This document shows, piece after piece, positions 52,101 to 60,189 of a DNA stretch of 64,000 nucleotides. The DNA is from JBBSJZ01 sp041751935 (GTDB taxonomy: Bacteria > Planctomycetota > Planctomycetia > Pirellulales > Pirellulaceae): contig JBGSIA010000101.1 in NCBI GenBank assembly GCA_041751935.1, positions 1 to 64,000 on the forward strand, in the 5' to 3' direction. The notes beneath the pieces were generated by a model. It was not told where the DNA came from, did no database searches, and worked only from the letters and a program-made list of their open reading frames with translations. The number at the start of each line of letters is the position of its first letter. Position 1 is the stretch's first letter. The position numbers were made by a program, and so were the translations under genes.

Positions 52101-52649
52101 TTAGTTTGACAGGATTTGCTGTGCGGATGTGAGTATTTGATCGGGTTCACTCATTCGCCCAGGACCGCGTTGGCGACAACTGAGCCAGCCACTTTCGGGA
52201 CCGATGAAGTGAATACCATCACTACGTAATTGAGTCACGTTTCGTTGTACCGACGGTTTGCTCCACATCGCGTTACTCATCGCTGGAGCCACCAAGACCG
52301 GTGATTCCGTTTGCAGATACAGCGTCGAGAGCAAGTCATCGGCGATGCCATGGGCGAACTTAGCCAGCAAATTCGCTGTCGTTGGAGCAACGATCATCAA
52401 TGACACATCGCTAGTAAGTTCAATGTGTGGGCCAAGGGGAAACGAATTCGCGTCGATCGCATCGGTTGCAACGCGACGACCGGATAGGGCGGCAAACGTT
52501 GCCGGACCGACGAACTCGGTTGCCGATGCCGACATCGCGACGCGAATCTCGTAGCCGATCTGTGATAACTGGCTACAGAGCATCGCGGATTTAAAGCCCG
52601 CGATGCCTCCGCCGATAGCGAGCAATATAACTCGCCGCGATTCACTCAT
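52101..52649 (-). CDS. CoaC-like flavoprotein (phosphopantothenoylcysteine decarboxylase type)
   Basis: 182 residues, a stand-alone HFCD flavoprotein, without a CoaB ligase domain. 'GGGIAGFKSAMLCSQL' binds FMN, 'HIELTSD' holds the active-site His, 'VAPTTANLLAKFAHGIADDLLSTLYL' is the family core, and the active-site Cys is in 'GWLSCRQRGPGRM'. The PxMNxxMW motif reads 'PAMSNAMW', i.e. the motif Asn is Ser, with an Asn one position later. The position is shared with rpoZ in the yicC-gmk-rpoZ-coaBC order common in bacteria, so it likely decarboxylates phosphopantothenoylcysteine, with CoaB elsewhere. Overlaps rpoZ by 4 nt. Confidence 0.85.
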   Translation of the reverse strand: MSESRRVILLAIGGGIAGFKSAMLCSQLSQIGYEIRVAMSASATEFVGPATFAALSGRRVATDAIDANSFPLGPHIELTSDVSLMIVAPTTANLLAKFAHGIADDLLSTLYLQTESPVLVAPAMSNAMWSKPSVQRNVTQLRSDGIHFIGPESGWLSCRQRGPGRMSEPDQILTSAQQILSN

Positions 52650-52918
52650 AGATCCGAAGCGTCCAAATCGGGCCCTTCCGAGGCGGCCGCTTGCGCAGTC
52701 AGCTCCTCAAGCGTGGCGACTTCGTTATCCATATTTAGCACTATCTTGTCCTGCATGATCTCCTGCAACACGATCGACATCTTGTCGTGCGTATCCACAT
52801 TAACCAGCGCGCGGCTACCTTGATTGAGCTGCACCAAACGTTTTTGTATCAACGTGCTCAGCTTGAACCGGCCGCCGACCTTATTAACGATTTCTTCTTC
52901 TTTTAGCTCTTCGAGCAT
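52646..52918 (-). CDS. rpoZ: RNA polymerase omega subunit
   Basis: 90 residues from ATG 52918, chosen because it is the family start ('MLEELKEEEIVNKVGGRFKLSTLIQKRLVQLNQG'); an earlier start lies within gmk. The omega helix and 'HDKMSIVLQEIMQDKIVL' block are clear. It stabilises the beta-prime subunit. Located between gmk and the CoaC-like gene, the usual order. Overlaps both neighbours (16 nt with gmk, 4 nt with coaC-like). The short acidic tail ('ASEGPDLDASDL') is specific. Confidence 0.92.
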   Translation of the reverse strand: MLEELKEEEIVNKVGGRFKLSTLIQKRLVQLNQGSRALVNVDTHDKMSIVLQEIMQDKIVLNMDNEVATLEELTAQAAASEGPDLDASDL

Positions 52919-53505
52919 GGGTAACTTTCCTTTTGGTCTTTCAGTATTTGGCAAATTTCGGCGACTGCAGCGTCGACCGAATTATTGATCACTTCGTATT
53001 GATATCGCGGCATGTACCGCATTTCAGCAGCAGCCGTTTCCAGTCGTCGAGTGATCATCGGACCACTCTCGGTGCCGCGTGTTCGCAGTCGTCGTTCGAG
53101 TTCATCCATGCCACCAGGATGAATGAACAGTGTGATTGGTTTAAACTCCGGATGTTCCAAAATTGCGAGCGCACCTTGAACATCGATCTCCAAAACTACC
53201 CATTTCCCCTCTCGAAGGCCAGTGGCAACCTGATCACGTAAGGTGCCGTACCAGTGTCCGAGTCCAAAAACTTCCTTCGATTCCAGCAAAGCATCCGATT
53301 TTCGCAGTTCGCTAAACTGGTCATCGGTGAGGAAAAAATACTCGCGGCCGTGTTGTTCACCCGGTCGCGGCGGTCGTGTCGTTGCCGAGATGCTCAGCCG
53401 TAGCGGCAACTCGCATTTTTTCAGCAATTGGCGCACAACCGTGCTTTTCCCAGCTCCACTGGGGCCGGAAATGATAATCAAACGTCCTGAGTTCGCTTCA
53501 CACAT
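52903..53505 (-). CDS. gmk: Guanylate kinase
   Basis: Phosphorylates GMP to GDP. 200 residues. P-loop 'SGPSGAGKSTVVRQLL' at residues 13-28, GMP-binding 'SISATTRPPRPGEQHGREYFFLTDDQF' and 'GHWYGTLRDQV', lid 'RLRTRGTESGPMITRRLETA'. Start MCEANSG at 53505. Lies 3 nt after yicC and overlaps rpoZ, a conserved order. Confidence 0.97.
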   Translation of the reverse strand: MCEANSGRLIIISGPSGAGKSTVVRQLLKKCELPLRLSISATTRPPRPGEQHGREYFFLTDDQFSELRKSDALLESKEVFGLGHWYGTLRDQVATGLREGKWVVLEIDVQGALAILEHPEFKPITLFIHPGGMDELERRLRTRGTESGPMITRRLETAAAEMRYMPRYQYEVINNSVDAAVAEICQILKDQKESYPCSKS

Positions 53506-53508
53506 TCG

Positions 53509-54432
53509 TTATTCGAGGTTTTGCACCAGCTCCCGCATCCGTTCGATACCACATTTTATTTCAACGACATGAGCCGAGATTTCGGCATCCGCAGCCTTGC
53601 TGCCGATTGTATTGGTTTCGCGGAACATCTCTTGGATGACAAAATCTAGCTTACGACCTGAAGGCTCACGTTCACTACCGGAATTTTCACCATCCAATAC
53701 CGCTAAAAACAAATTCAGGTGACTGTTCAGCCGCGTTATCTCTTCGCTGACATCGCTGCGGTCGGCAAAAATCTGAACTTCTCGCAGTAAATCAAACGGC
53801 GTGACCTCAATATTGTGGTCAACCAATGCACGCTCGATCTTTGCATGCAATCTCGCTCGGTAGTTGTCGACAACTCGCGGCGTCAACGCGCCGACTGCTT
53901 CGATATGGCTGCGAATAACGTCACAATCTTGTTGCAGAGACACAGCCATCGCCAAGCCTTCCATGCCACGCATCTCGTTCAAGTTTTCGATCGCATCGAC
54001 CACACCGACGCGAACGAACTCCCACAATTCTTCATCGTCACGGCGGATTTCGCGAGACGACACAACAACACCTGGCAAGACCAAGAGCGATGCTAAATCA
54101 ATCGGCCCAGACTGGCCCAACTCGCTCTGCAGTTCACGGAGCTGCCGGTAGTAACTTTGCAGGACGGCACTATCGAGAGACGAAACACAATCGCTGGTAG
54201 CACTGCGAAATGCAACATTCAAATGGATCGTTCCACGACGAATTAACGATCGAGCAAGCGATTCCATGCGACTTTCCAGTGAAGCCAATGAATCACTCAC
54301 ACGGGGCGAGCACTTGAAGCCACGGTTGTTGACCGTACGAACCTCAACCGACAGCGTTCCCAATGGGCCGCTGCGCTCGGCATGTCCCTGACCGGTCATG
54401 CTCAACACATTCAGTGTGGCTGCTGAACTCAT
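53509..54432 (-). CDS. yicC: YicC family endoribonuclease-like protein
   Basis: 307 residues from ATG 54432 ('MSSAATLNVLSMTGQGHAE'). 'SMTG.G' and 'EVRTVNNRGFKCSPRVSDSLASLESRMESLARSLIRRGTIHLNV' are family hallmarks, as is the C-terminal 'GRKLDFVIQEMFRETNTIGSKAADAEISAHVVEIKCGIERMRELVQNLE'. YicC is linked to RNA turnover. The conserved yicC-gmk pair is kept here (3-nt gap). Cytoplasmic. Confidence 0.95.
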   Translation of the reverse strand: MSSAATLNVLSMTGQGHAERSGPLGTLSVEVRTVNNRGFKCSPRVSDSLASLESRMESLARSLIRRGTIHLNVAFRSATSDCVSSLDSAVLQSYYRQLRELQSELGQSGPIDLASLLVLPGVVVSSREIRRDDEELWEFVRVGVVDAIENLNEMRGMEGLAMAVSLQQDCDVIRSHIEAVGALTPRVVDNYRARLHAKIERALVDHNIEVTPFDLLREVQIFADRSDVSEEITRLNSHLNLFLAVLDGENSGSEREPSGRKLDFVIQEMFRETNTIGSKAADAEISAHVVEIKCGIERMRELVQNLE

Positions 54433-54442
54433 GCGAGGTCCG

Positions 54443-55033
54443 CTATGGGTTTTCCTCAGCAGCGGTAGCATCTGGTGCCGCCTCAGCACTCGTCGCCGCT
54501 GGCTCGGCAGGTGTCTCTGCTGCGGGTGTCTCAGTCCCAGGTATCTCCGCTGGAGGCGTCTCTGAAACTGGGTCCTTCATCTCAGCGGGGGTGGTTGACT
54601 CTGATGGAGTCGCTGGGGTCGAGTCCGCAGGAACCAAGTCGTTTTCGCCGCTGCCTAGACCCGAGCTGCCATTCTCGTTGAGCGTCGGCAGCACCATTTG
54701 ACCAGCCGGATTGGAGGCGTCGTCGCGCGGCCCTGGCTGGATGGTCGACTTCGTCAGCGAAACCGAAGGAGCGTGAGTACCGAGCAACCACATGGTGAAC
54801 GCGCAACTGAAACCCCAGATCGTCGCCACCACGACTGTAATCAGCGTGAACGTATCGCCAGCCTTGCTACCAAACGCGCTCTGTCCGCCGGGACCACCCA
54901 GCGCGCCGGTCAGCCCACCGCCGCGACCGCGTTGCACCAGGATCAACAACACCAAAAAGATGGAAAGAAATCCCATCAGCATGCCCAAAAGGCTGCCAGC
55001 AAGGGTTCCGAGTAACATGGTTTTGTCCGTCAA
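54443..55033 (-). CDS. secG: Preprotein translocase subunit SecG with long acidic tail
   Basis: 196 residues. Helix 1 ('LLGMLMGFLSIFLVLLILVQRGRGGGLTGALGGPGGQSAFGSKAGDTF') and helix 2 ('LITVVVATIWGFSCAFTMWLLG') with the hallmark cytosolic loop identify SecG. About 100 further residues rich in Pro, Ala, Glu and Thr form a tail not found in E. coli SecG. SecG helps the SecYE channel during export. In operon between tpiA and yicC (10- and 29-nt gaps). Confidence 0.9.
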   Translation of the reverse strand: MTDKTMLLGTLAGSLLGMLMGFLSIFLVLLILVQRGRGGGLTGALGGPGGQSAFGSKAGDTFTLITVVVATIWGFSCAFTMWLLGTHAPSVSLTKSTIQPGPRDDASNPAGQMVLPTLNENGSSGLGSGENDLVPADSTPATPSESTTPAEMKDPVSETPPAEIPGTETPAAETPAEPAATSAEAAPDATAAEENP

Positions 55034-55062
55034 ATTTACTAAAAAAGGGGTGTTTTATTGGA

Positions 55063-55833
55063 TTACGCTGCGATTGTCGACGCAGCCTGGATGATGCCCA
55101 GGAAGTCTTCGGCTTTCAAGCTCGCACCGCCGACCAGAGCGCCATCAATATTGGGCTGCCCGAGCAATTCAGCGGCGTTGCTCGGTTTCACGCTACCACC
55201 GTACTGAATCCGCATCTGTCCGGCGATATCAGTTGTGAACATCTTGCCCAAAAGTTGACGAATGAATGCATGGACAGATTCGGCTTGCTCGGGAGTCGCG
55301 GTCTTCCCAGTGCCAATTGCCCAAACCGGCTCGTAGGCAATGACGATGCCTGCCGCACGGACTTCGTCCAGTCCAGCCAACGAGCCGCGGATCTGGGTCT
55401 CGACGACCTTCTCGGTCAATTCCGCTTCCCGTTGCTCCAGCGTTTCACCGACGCAAACGATCGGCACCAAGTTCCCAGCCAATGCAGCGAGCAGTTTCTT
55501 ACTGACTTGTGCGTCAGTTTCGCCCATTTGTTGCCGTCGCTCACTGTGCCCGAGGATTACCATCCGGCAGCCGACGTCGGTAAGCATCCCAGCGTTCACT
55601 TCACCGGTGAACGCACCATCGGCTTCGGCGGACATGTTCTGTGCGCCCAATTCAACAGGTGTACCGGCAACTGCATCGGCGACAGCAGCCAAGTAAACCG
55701 CTGGCGGACACAACGCGACTTCGACAGGAGTGGTCTCGCCAACGGCCTTGACGATTGCTTGTGCCAGACTGACTGCGTCCTTGCAGCGAGTGTTCATTTT
55801 CCAGTTTCCGGCAATGATCTTTCGACGAGTCAT
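55063..55833 (-). CDS. tpiA: Triosephosphate isomerase
   Basis: 256 residues. Interconverts glyceraldehyde-3-phosphate and dihydroxyacetone phosphate. 'RRKIIAGNWKMN' holds the catalytic Lys, 'MVILGHSERRQ' the His and 'IAYEPVWAIGTGKTA' the Glu and the loop 6 hinge. 'GALVGGASLKAEDFLGII' closes the phosphate site. Starts in a 4-nt overlap with the DAHP synthase gene upstream. Normal in every key residue. Confidence 0.97.
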   Translation of the reverse strand: MTRRKIIAGNWKMNTRCKDAVSLAQAIVKAVGETTPVEVALCPPAVYLAAVADAVAGTPVELGAQNMSAEADGAFTGEVNAGMLTDVGCRMVILGHSERRQQMGETDAQVSKKLLAALAGNLVPIVCVGETLEQREAELTEKVVETQIRGSLAGLDEVRAAGIVIAYEPVWAIGTGKTATPEQAESVHAFIRQLLGKMFTTDIAGQMRIQYGGSVKPSNAAELLGQPNIDGALVGGASLKAEDFLGIIQAASTIAA

Positions 55834-56867
55834 GCGACTGCCTTCGGGAGCGGGGAGATTGTTTTGTTTAACAGTGCCGCGAGCGATTTCATTTGGATCG
55901 CTAACTCACGGTATTGTTCGGGCAACAGTGCTTGCGGTCCGTCGCTCTTGGCGACTTCTGGGCAATCATGGACTTCGACATGCACACCGTCTGCACCCGC
56001 GGCAATGCCGGCAAGAGCACATGCGGGGATCAAGTCTGGTCGACCGGTAGCGTGCGAGGGATCGACAATGATTGGCAGGTGAGTCAGCCCGTGAACTGCT
56101 GGCACGGCGGCAACATCATATATATTTCGTGTCGCCGGATCGAATCCCTTCACGCCGCGTTCACAAAGGACGACGTTGGGGTTGCCTTGCGAGAGCACGT
56201 ATTCGGCGCTCATCAGCAAGTCCGTAATCGTGGCGCTCATGCCGCGTTTGAGAAGCACAGGACGGCTCGTCTTGCCAACTTCGGTCAGCAAGACAAAATT
56301 TTGCATGTTGCGGGCTCCGACTTGGATCATATCCGCATACTGGGCAACGACGTCGACACAGCGCACATCGGTGACTTCCGTTACTACCGGCATGCCAAAC
56401 TTATCGCCAACTTCTCGCAACAACACCAAGCCCGCTTCGCCAAGACCCTGAAACGCGTAGGGACTTGTGCGGGGTTTGTAAGCTCCGCCGCGAAAGATAT
56501 TGGCTCCGGCGTCGCGAACCGCCTCGGCAATGCGAAACATCCGGTCACGATCCTCAACACTGCAAGGACCAGCAATCAAGCCTAAATTTCCACCACCAAT
56601 CTTTACCCCGGAAACATCGATCACGCTCGGCTCGGGGTGGGCGTCCAACGAGGCAAGTTTGTAGGGTGGCAGCACGGGAATGACTTGGGCAACGCCGGGG
56701 ATCGCCCGCAGCGGTTCTTCCCGCAGTTTTTCTTCGTCTCCGATGATCCCCACAATGGTTCGGTAGGTGCCACGGCTGAGATGTGCTTGCAACCCAAGCA
56801 ACTCTACCCGCTCGAGAACATGCTCGATTTGCTGGTCGGTGGCGCTGCTGTGGAGGATCAAAATCAT
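55830..56867 (-). CDS. aroF: DAHP synthase (3-deoxy-7-phosphoheptulonate synthase, type I-beta)
   Basis: First step of the shikimate pathway, condensing PEP and erythrose-4-phosphate. 345 residues. An N-terminal ferredoxin/ACT-like domain of about 70 residues ('MILILHSSATDQQIEHVLERV' ...) precedes the TIM barrel, as in Thermotoga and Bacillus-type enzymes. 'GLIAGPCSVED', 'RGGAYKPRTSPYAFQGLGEAGLVLL', 'VLLKRGMSATITDLLMSAEYVLSQGN' and 'LPIIVDPSHATGR' are the catalytic text. The regulatory domain suggests feedback control by an aromatic product. First gene of this minus-strand run; the symbol aroF follows the beta-class usage and is approximate. Confidence 0.93.
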   Translation of the reverse strand: MILILHSSATDQQIEHVLERVELLGLQAHLSRGTYRTIVGIIGDEEKLREEPLRAIPGVAQVIPVLPPYKLASLDAHPEPSVIDVSGVKIGGGNLGLIAGPCSVEDRDRMFRIAEAVRDAGANIFRGGAYKPRTSPYAFQGLGEAGLVLLREVGDKFGMPVVTEVTDVRCVDVVAQYADMIQVGARNMQNFVLLTEVGKTSRPVLLKRGMSATITDLLMSAEYVLSQGNPNVVLCERGVKGFDPATRNIYDVAAVPAVHGLTHLPIIVDPSHATGRPDLIPACALAGIAAGADGVHVEVHDCPEVAKSDGPQALLPEQYRELAIQMKSLAALLNKTISPLPKAVA

Positions 56868-57030
56868 GGTTGGGCTGACGAGTTTTGGCGAGAATGAGGC
56901 AGCTTTTCAACGAAGCCCAGCAGTTTAATCTTTTCTGCGGCAAATCGTCGAGCCCTTTGACGCGTTATGCTGAGGCGAATTCACTACTTGAACTCGATTT
57001 CTTAGGCTCACCTTATTATTGGGGTTCTTA

Positions 57031-57489
57031 ATGTCCTCTTCGTCCTCTGCCAAAGCCGTGCGGGACCTCGTCAGCAATGCTACCACTGCCAGCCTCGGGA
57101 CTCTTGACCCAGACCACCACCCGTACGTTTCCCTCGTCAGCATAGCTGCCGTCGGCCCAACCGAGATTGCACTCCTGTTAAGCGATTTGGCAAAACACGC
57201 TCGGTATTTAGCGACCAGCGGGAACGCCTCCCTGCTGGTCTCGGACGACACGGTATCGCCGTCAGAGCGAATGGCAGCCGCCCGCGTAACTCTATCGGGA
57301 TTTGTTCGCCGTCTGGAACGACAAGATGACGCCCCACTTCGGCAAGCGTTTCTAGCCTTGCACCCCCAAGCGGCAATGTACAGCGACTTTGGTGATTTCT
57401 CGATGTACCAGTTTCAGGTCAATCAGGCCCATCTCGTTGCCGGTTTCGGAAAAATTCAAACGGTTTCCGCCGAGCAGTTGAAGGATTAG
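57031..57489 (+). CDS. Pyridoxamine 5'-phosphate oxidase-like (HugZ-type) protein
   Basis: 152 residues from ATG 57031 ('MSSSSSAKAVRDLVSNATTASLGTLDPDHHPYVSLVSIA'). Split-barrel FMN-binding fold with 'AALVS'-like strand 'IALLLSDLAKHARYLATSGNASLLV' and the C-terminal 'SDFGDFSMYQFQVNQAHLVAGFGKIQTV', which resembles HugZ haem-utilisation proteins. It lacks the longer DUF2470 domain of some homologues. It precedes two co-directed genes. Cofactor (FMN or haem) and substrate are inferred. Confidence 0.82.
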   Translation: MSSSSSAKAVRDLVSNATTASLGTLDPDHHPYVSLVSIAAVGPTEIALLLSDLAKHARYLATSGNASLLVSDDTVSPSERMAAARVTLSGFVRRLERQDDAPLRQAFLALHPQAAMYSDFGDFSMYQFQVNQAHLVAGFGKIQTVSAEQLKD

Positions 57490-57499
57490 GATCTAGTTC

Positions 57500-57892
57500 A
57501 TGAATAATTTCAATGACGATGAATCTGACAACGCGGATGATGACCCAGAGTTTGGGGACAGTGAATTGAAAAGTGATTTGGAGTCCATTTCAATTCGTGC
57601 GACGAATGATGTGGACCCAAACCAACTGACCCATTTTGTCACCACGATCAAGAACGCCGAGCAACAAGTCGGCGAACACATTATTAAGGCGTTGCAGCAC
57701 GGTGATACCGTTGCTGTGCTAACGACAGTGATTGTGGGACCGGACGGCACACAGAGGATCGTCTCGGCAGCGCTCGATCCGCGGCGGTTAACTCAAGTCA
57801 ACGAGATTCTGCGATCAGCGCAACAGGAACGCGAAGAACAGGAACCATGTTTCGGATTCCATTGTTTGGTCAAACCTAAAAAGCATGTGTAA
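57500..57892 (+). CDS. Hypothetical acidic protein
   Basis: 130 residues, unrecognised. The first 30 are highly acidic ('NNFNDDESDNADDDPEFGDSEL'); the rest looks like a small folded ab domain ('LTHFVTTIKNAEQQVGEHIIKALQHGDTVAVLTTVIVGPDGTQRIVSAALDP'), followed by 'EQEPCFGFHCLVKPKKHV'. No signal peptide or membrane segment. It sits 10 nt after the HugZ-like gene and its TAA shares a base with the ATG of the GlcD-like gene, so it is part of the operon. Real by context. Confidence 0.75.
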   Translation: MNNFNDDESDNADDDPEFGDSELKSDLESISIRATNDVDPNQLTHFVTTIKNAEQQVGEHIIKALQHGDTVAVLTTVIVGPDGTQRIVSAALDPRRLTQVNEILRSAQQEREEQEPCFGFHCLVKPKKHV

Positions 57893-59352
57893 TGAATTCG
57901 ATTGAGCCCGTTTCTTGCCCCGCGATTGACGAACTAGCGATCGTATTCGGCCAACGTTTGATGTGTGACGCTGCGTCGCTGGCGACGTTCGAATCGGACG
58001 GCGTAACGGCCCTCTCGGGACAACCCCTGGCGGTTGTGATTCCAGAATCCGAAGACGAAGTAGTGACCATCGTCCGCTGGTGCAACGAACACGGCATCCC
58101 CTTCACCGCACGTGGTAGCGGCACAAGTCTTTCTGGTGGCAGCGTACCGGTTACAGGCGGCATCGTCATCGCCATGAATCGTATGAACAAGATTCACCGC
58201 TTGGACACGGTGAACCGTATTGCCGTCGTCGGTCCCGGCGTGATCAATGCTGCGCTCGTTCGCGCGGCAGCAGACGTTGGGCTGCACTACGCCCCAGACC
58301 CAAGCAGTGCGCAGGTCTGTACGATCGGTGGGAATGTTGCCTTCAACTCCGGCGGCGCTCATTGTTTGAAGTATGGCATGACCAGCAATCATATCTTGGG
58401 ATTGCGCGCTGTCCTGGGTGACGGAAAAGTCGTAGTGCTTGGATCAGAAAGCTTGGAACAAGAAGGTCCTGACTTGGTAGGAATCCTTTGTGGCGGTGAG
58501 GGCACACTCGGAGTCGTAACCGAAGTGACGGTTCGTCTGGTCCCTCCCGCCGAAACATATCACAGTGTCATGGCTGGCTACCTGGATATCGAAACGGCTG
58601 GCGAAGCCGTGGCCACAATCATTGCCGCCGGCTTGTTACCCGGTGCCATGGAAATCATGGACTCGCTCGCCATGCGTGCGGCTCGCGAGGGCGTCGGCGC
58701 TACCTATCCCGATGGCTGTGAAGCAGTGCTGATTGTCGAGTTGGACGGATCGCGTGAAACGGTCGCTGCCGAAACGCCACAGCTAGACGCTTTGCTACAA
58801 CAAACCGGTGCCGTCAGTGTCACGGTCGCGGCAACTTCCGCCCAGCGAGCATCGATCTGGGCAGGTCGTAAATGCGTTTTTTCGGCAGTCGGCCGACTCA
58901 GCCCTGATTTCATTGTGCAAGACGGTGTCGTTCCTCGCGGCCAACTCGGTACGGCCCTGCGTCGCATTGGAGAAATCGCGCGACGACACGATGTGCCCGT
59001 TGCTAACGTTTTTCACGCCGGTGATGGCAATTTGCATCCGCTGATTCTTTACGACGGACGTATCACAGGTGCATTGCATCGCGCCGAACAGGTCGCTGCT
59101 GATATCGTCAAACTGTGTATCGAATTGGGCGGGTCGATTACCGGCGAGCACGGCGTTGGTTTAGAAAAACGCGAGTTTCTCGGACAAATGTTCGATGAAG
59201 TTAGCCTGGATTTGATGCGGCGGATTCGCGACCAGCTCGATCCCTTAAAAATCGCCAATCGCGATAAAATGTTTCCCACCGGCCAGGGCGAACCGACAAG
59301 TTTGTATGGTTTGCATCCACTGGAAAAAGCCGGCATCATCTCCAGAATGTAA
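57892..59352 (+). CDS. glcD: FAD-linked oxidase, glycolate/lactate dehydrogenase GlcD type
   Basis: 486 residues. PCMH-type FAD-binding domain: 'IPFTARGSGTSLSGGSVPVTGGIVIAMNRMNKI', 'GLHYAPDPSSAQVCTIGGNVAFNSGGAHCLKYGMT'. C-terminal FAD-oxidase domain with 'NVFHAGDGNLHPLILYD' and 'SITGEHGVGLEKREFLGQMF'. Oxidises 2-hydroxyacids at the membrane; partner GlcE and GlcF subunits are not next to it. Shares a base with the previous gene's stop and is 55 nt before deoC. Substrate is not determined by sequence alone. Confidence 0.93.
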   Translation: MNSIEPVSCPAIDELAIVFGQRLMCDAASLATFESDGVTALSGQPLAVVIPESEDEVVTIVRWCNEHGIPFTARGSGTSLSGGSVPVTGGIVIAMNRMNKIHRLDTVNRIAVVGPGVINAALVRAAADVGLHYAPDPSSAQVCTIGGNVAFNSGGAHCLKYGMTSNHILGLRAVLGDGKVVVLGSESLEQEGPDLVGILCGGEGTLGVVTEVTVRLVPPAETYHSVMAGYLDIETAGEAVATIIAAGLLPGAMEIMDSLAMRAAREGVGATYPDGCEAVLIVELDGSRETVAAETPQLDALLQQTGAVSVTVAATSAQRASIWAGRKCVFSAVGRLSPDFIVQDGVVPRGQLGTALRRIGEIARRHDVPVANVFHAGDGNLHPLILYDGRITGALHRAEQVAADIVKLCIELGGSITGEHGVGLEKREFLGQMFDEVSLDLMRRIRDQLDPLKIANRDKMFPTGQGEPTSLYGLHPLEKAGIISRM

Positions 59353-59407
59353 ATGCGCTTTGCCTGTGTTTCTTGCTTCCCTTCATTCCCACGTTGCAGA
59401 ACTTGCT

Positions 59408-60130
59408 ATGGATTACAGCTACACCGACCTGTCCAAGATGATCGACCATTCGCTACTCAATCCCACATTGACCGTGGACGATCTGGAGTCCGGTATCCAA
59501 CTTGCAATGGCTTACGACGTCGCCAGTGTTTGCATCATGCCATACTACTTGCGACGCTGTGCCGATTTACTCGCTGGCACCACGGTGAATGCCTCGACCA
59601 CCATTGGTTTCCCACACGGAGGCCATACCACAACGATCAAGCGTGCCGAAGCCGAGCAGGCAATCGCCGACGGATGTCAAGAACTCGACATGGTGGTCAA
59701 TATTTCCAAAGTACTCAGCGGTGATTGGGAGTATGTCCGGGAGGATATTCGTGCGGTCGTCGATGTCACGCATGCCGCAGACCAGAAGCTGAAAGTGATC
59801 TTTGAGAATTGTTATTTGAATGACAACCAAAAGATTCAACTCTGCAGCATTTGCACCGAGCTTAGTGTCGATTGGGTCAAAACGTCGACGGGATACGGTA
59901 CCGGGGGCGCGACGCATGACGACCTGAAATTGATGCGTCAACACGCCGGCGAAAAGGTGCAAGTCAAAGCAGCAGGCGGTGTTCGAGATATCGATGGCTT
60001 GCTTGCCGTTCGCGAACTCGGAGTTTCTCGCTGCGGCGCCAGTCGCACGAAGGAGATTCTTGATGCGGCACGCGAGCGATTGAATCTCGATCCAATCAAC
60101 GTTACCGCAAGTGGCGCGTCATCCTACTAA
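59408..60130 (+). CDS. deoC: Deoxyribose-phosphate aldolase
   Basis: 240 residues from ATG 59408. Cleaves 2-deoxyribose-5-phosphate to acetaldehyde and glyceraldehyde-3-phosphate. The catalytic Schiff-base Lys is in 'VDWVKTSTGYGTGGATHDDLKLM', with Asp in 'GCQELDMVVNI' and a second Lys in 'VQVKAAGGVRDIDG'. The frame upstream of 59408 runs into glcD and is not used. Normal length for the family. Confidence 0.96.
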   Translation: MDYSYTDLSKMIDHSLLNPTLTVDDLESGIQLAMAYDVASVCIMPYYLRRCADLLAGTTVNASTTIGFPHGGHTTTIKRAEAEQAIADGCQELDMVVNISKVLSGDWEYVREDIRAVVDVTHAADQKLKVIFENCYLNDNQKIQLCSICTELSVDWVKTSTGYGTGGATHDDLKLMRQHAGEKVQVKAAGGVRDIDGLLAVRELGVSRCGASRTKEILDAARERLNLDPINVTASGASSY

Positions 60131-60189
60131 TTGAAATCACAACTTTTCGCGTCAACGGTTTTGGAGTGTTTCTAAACAGTCTCGCACTG

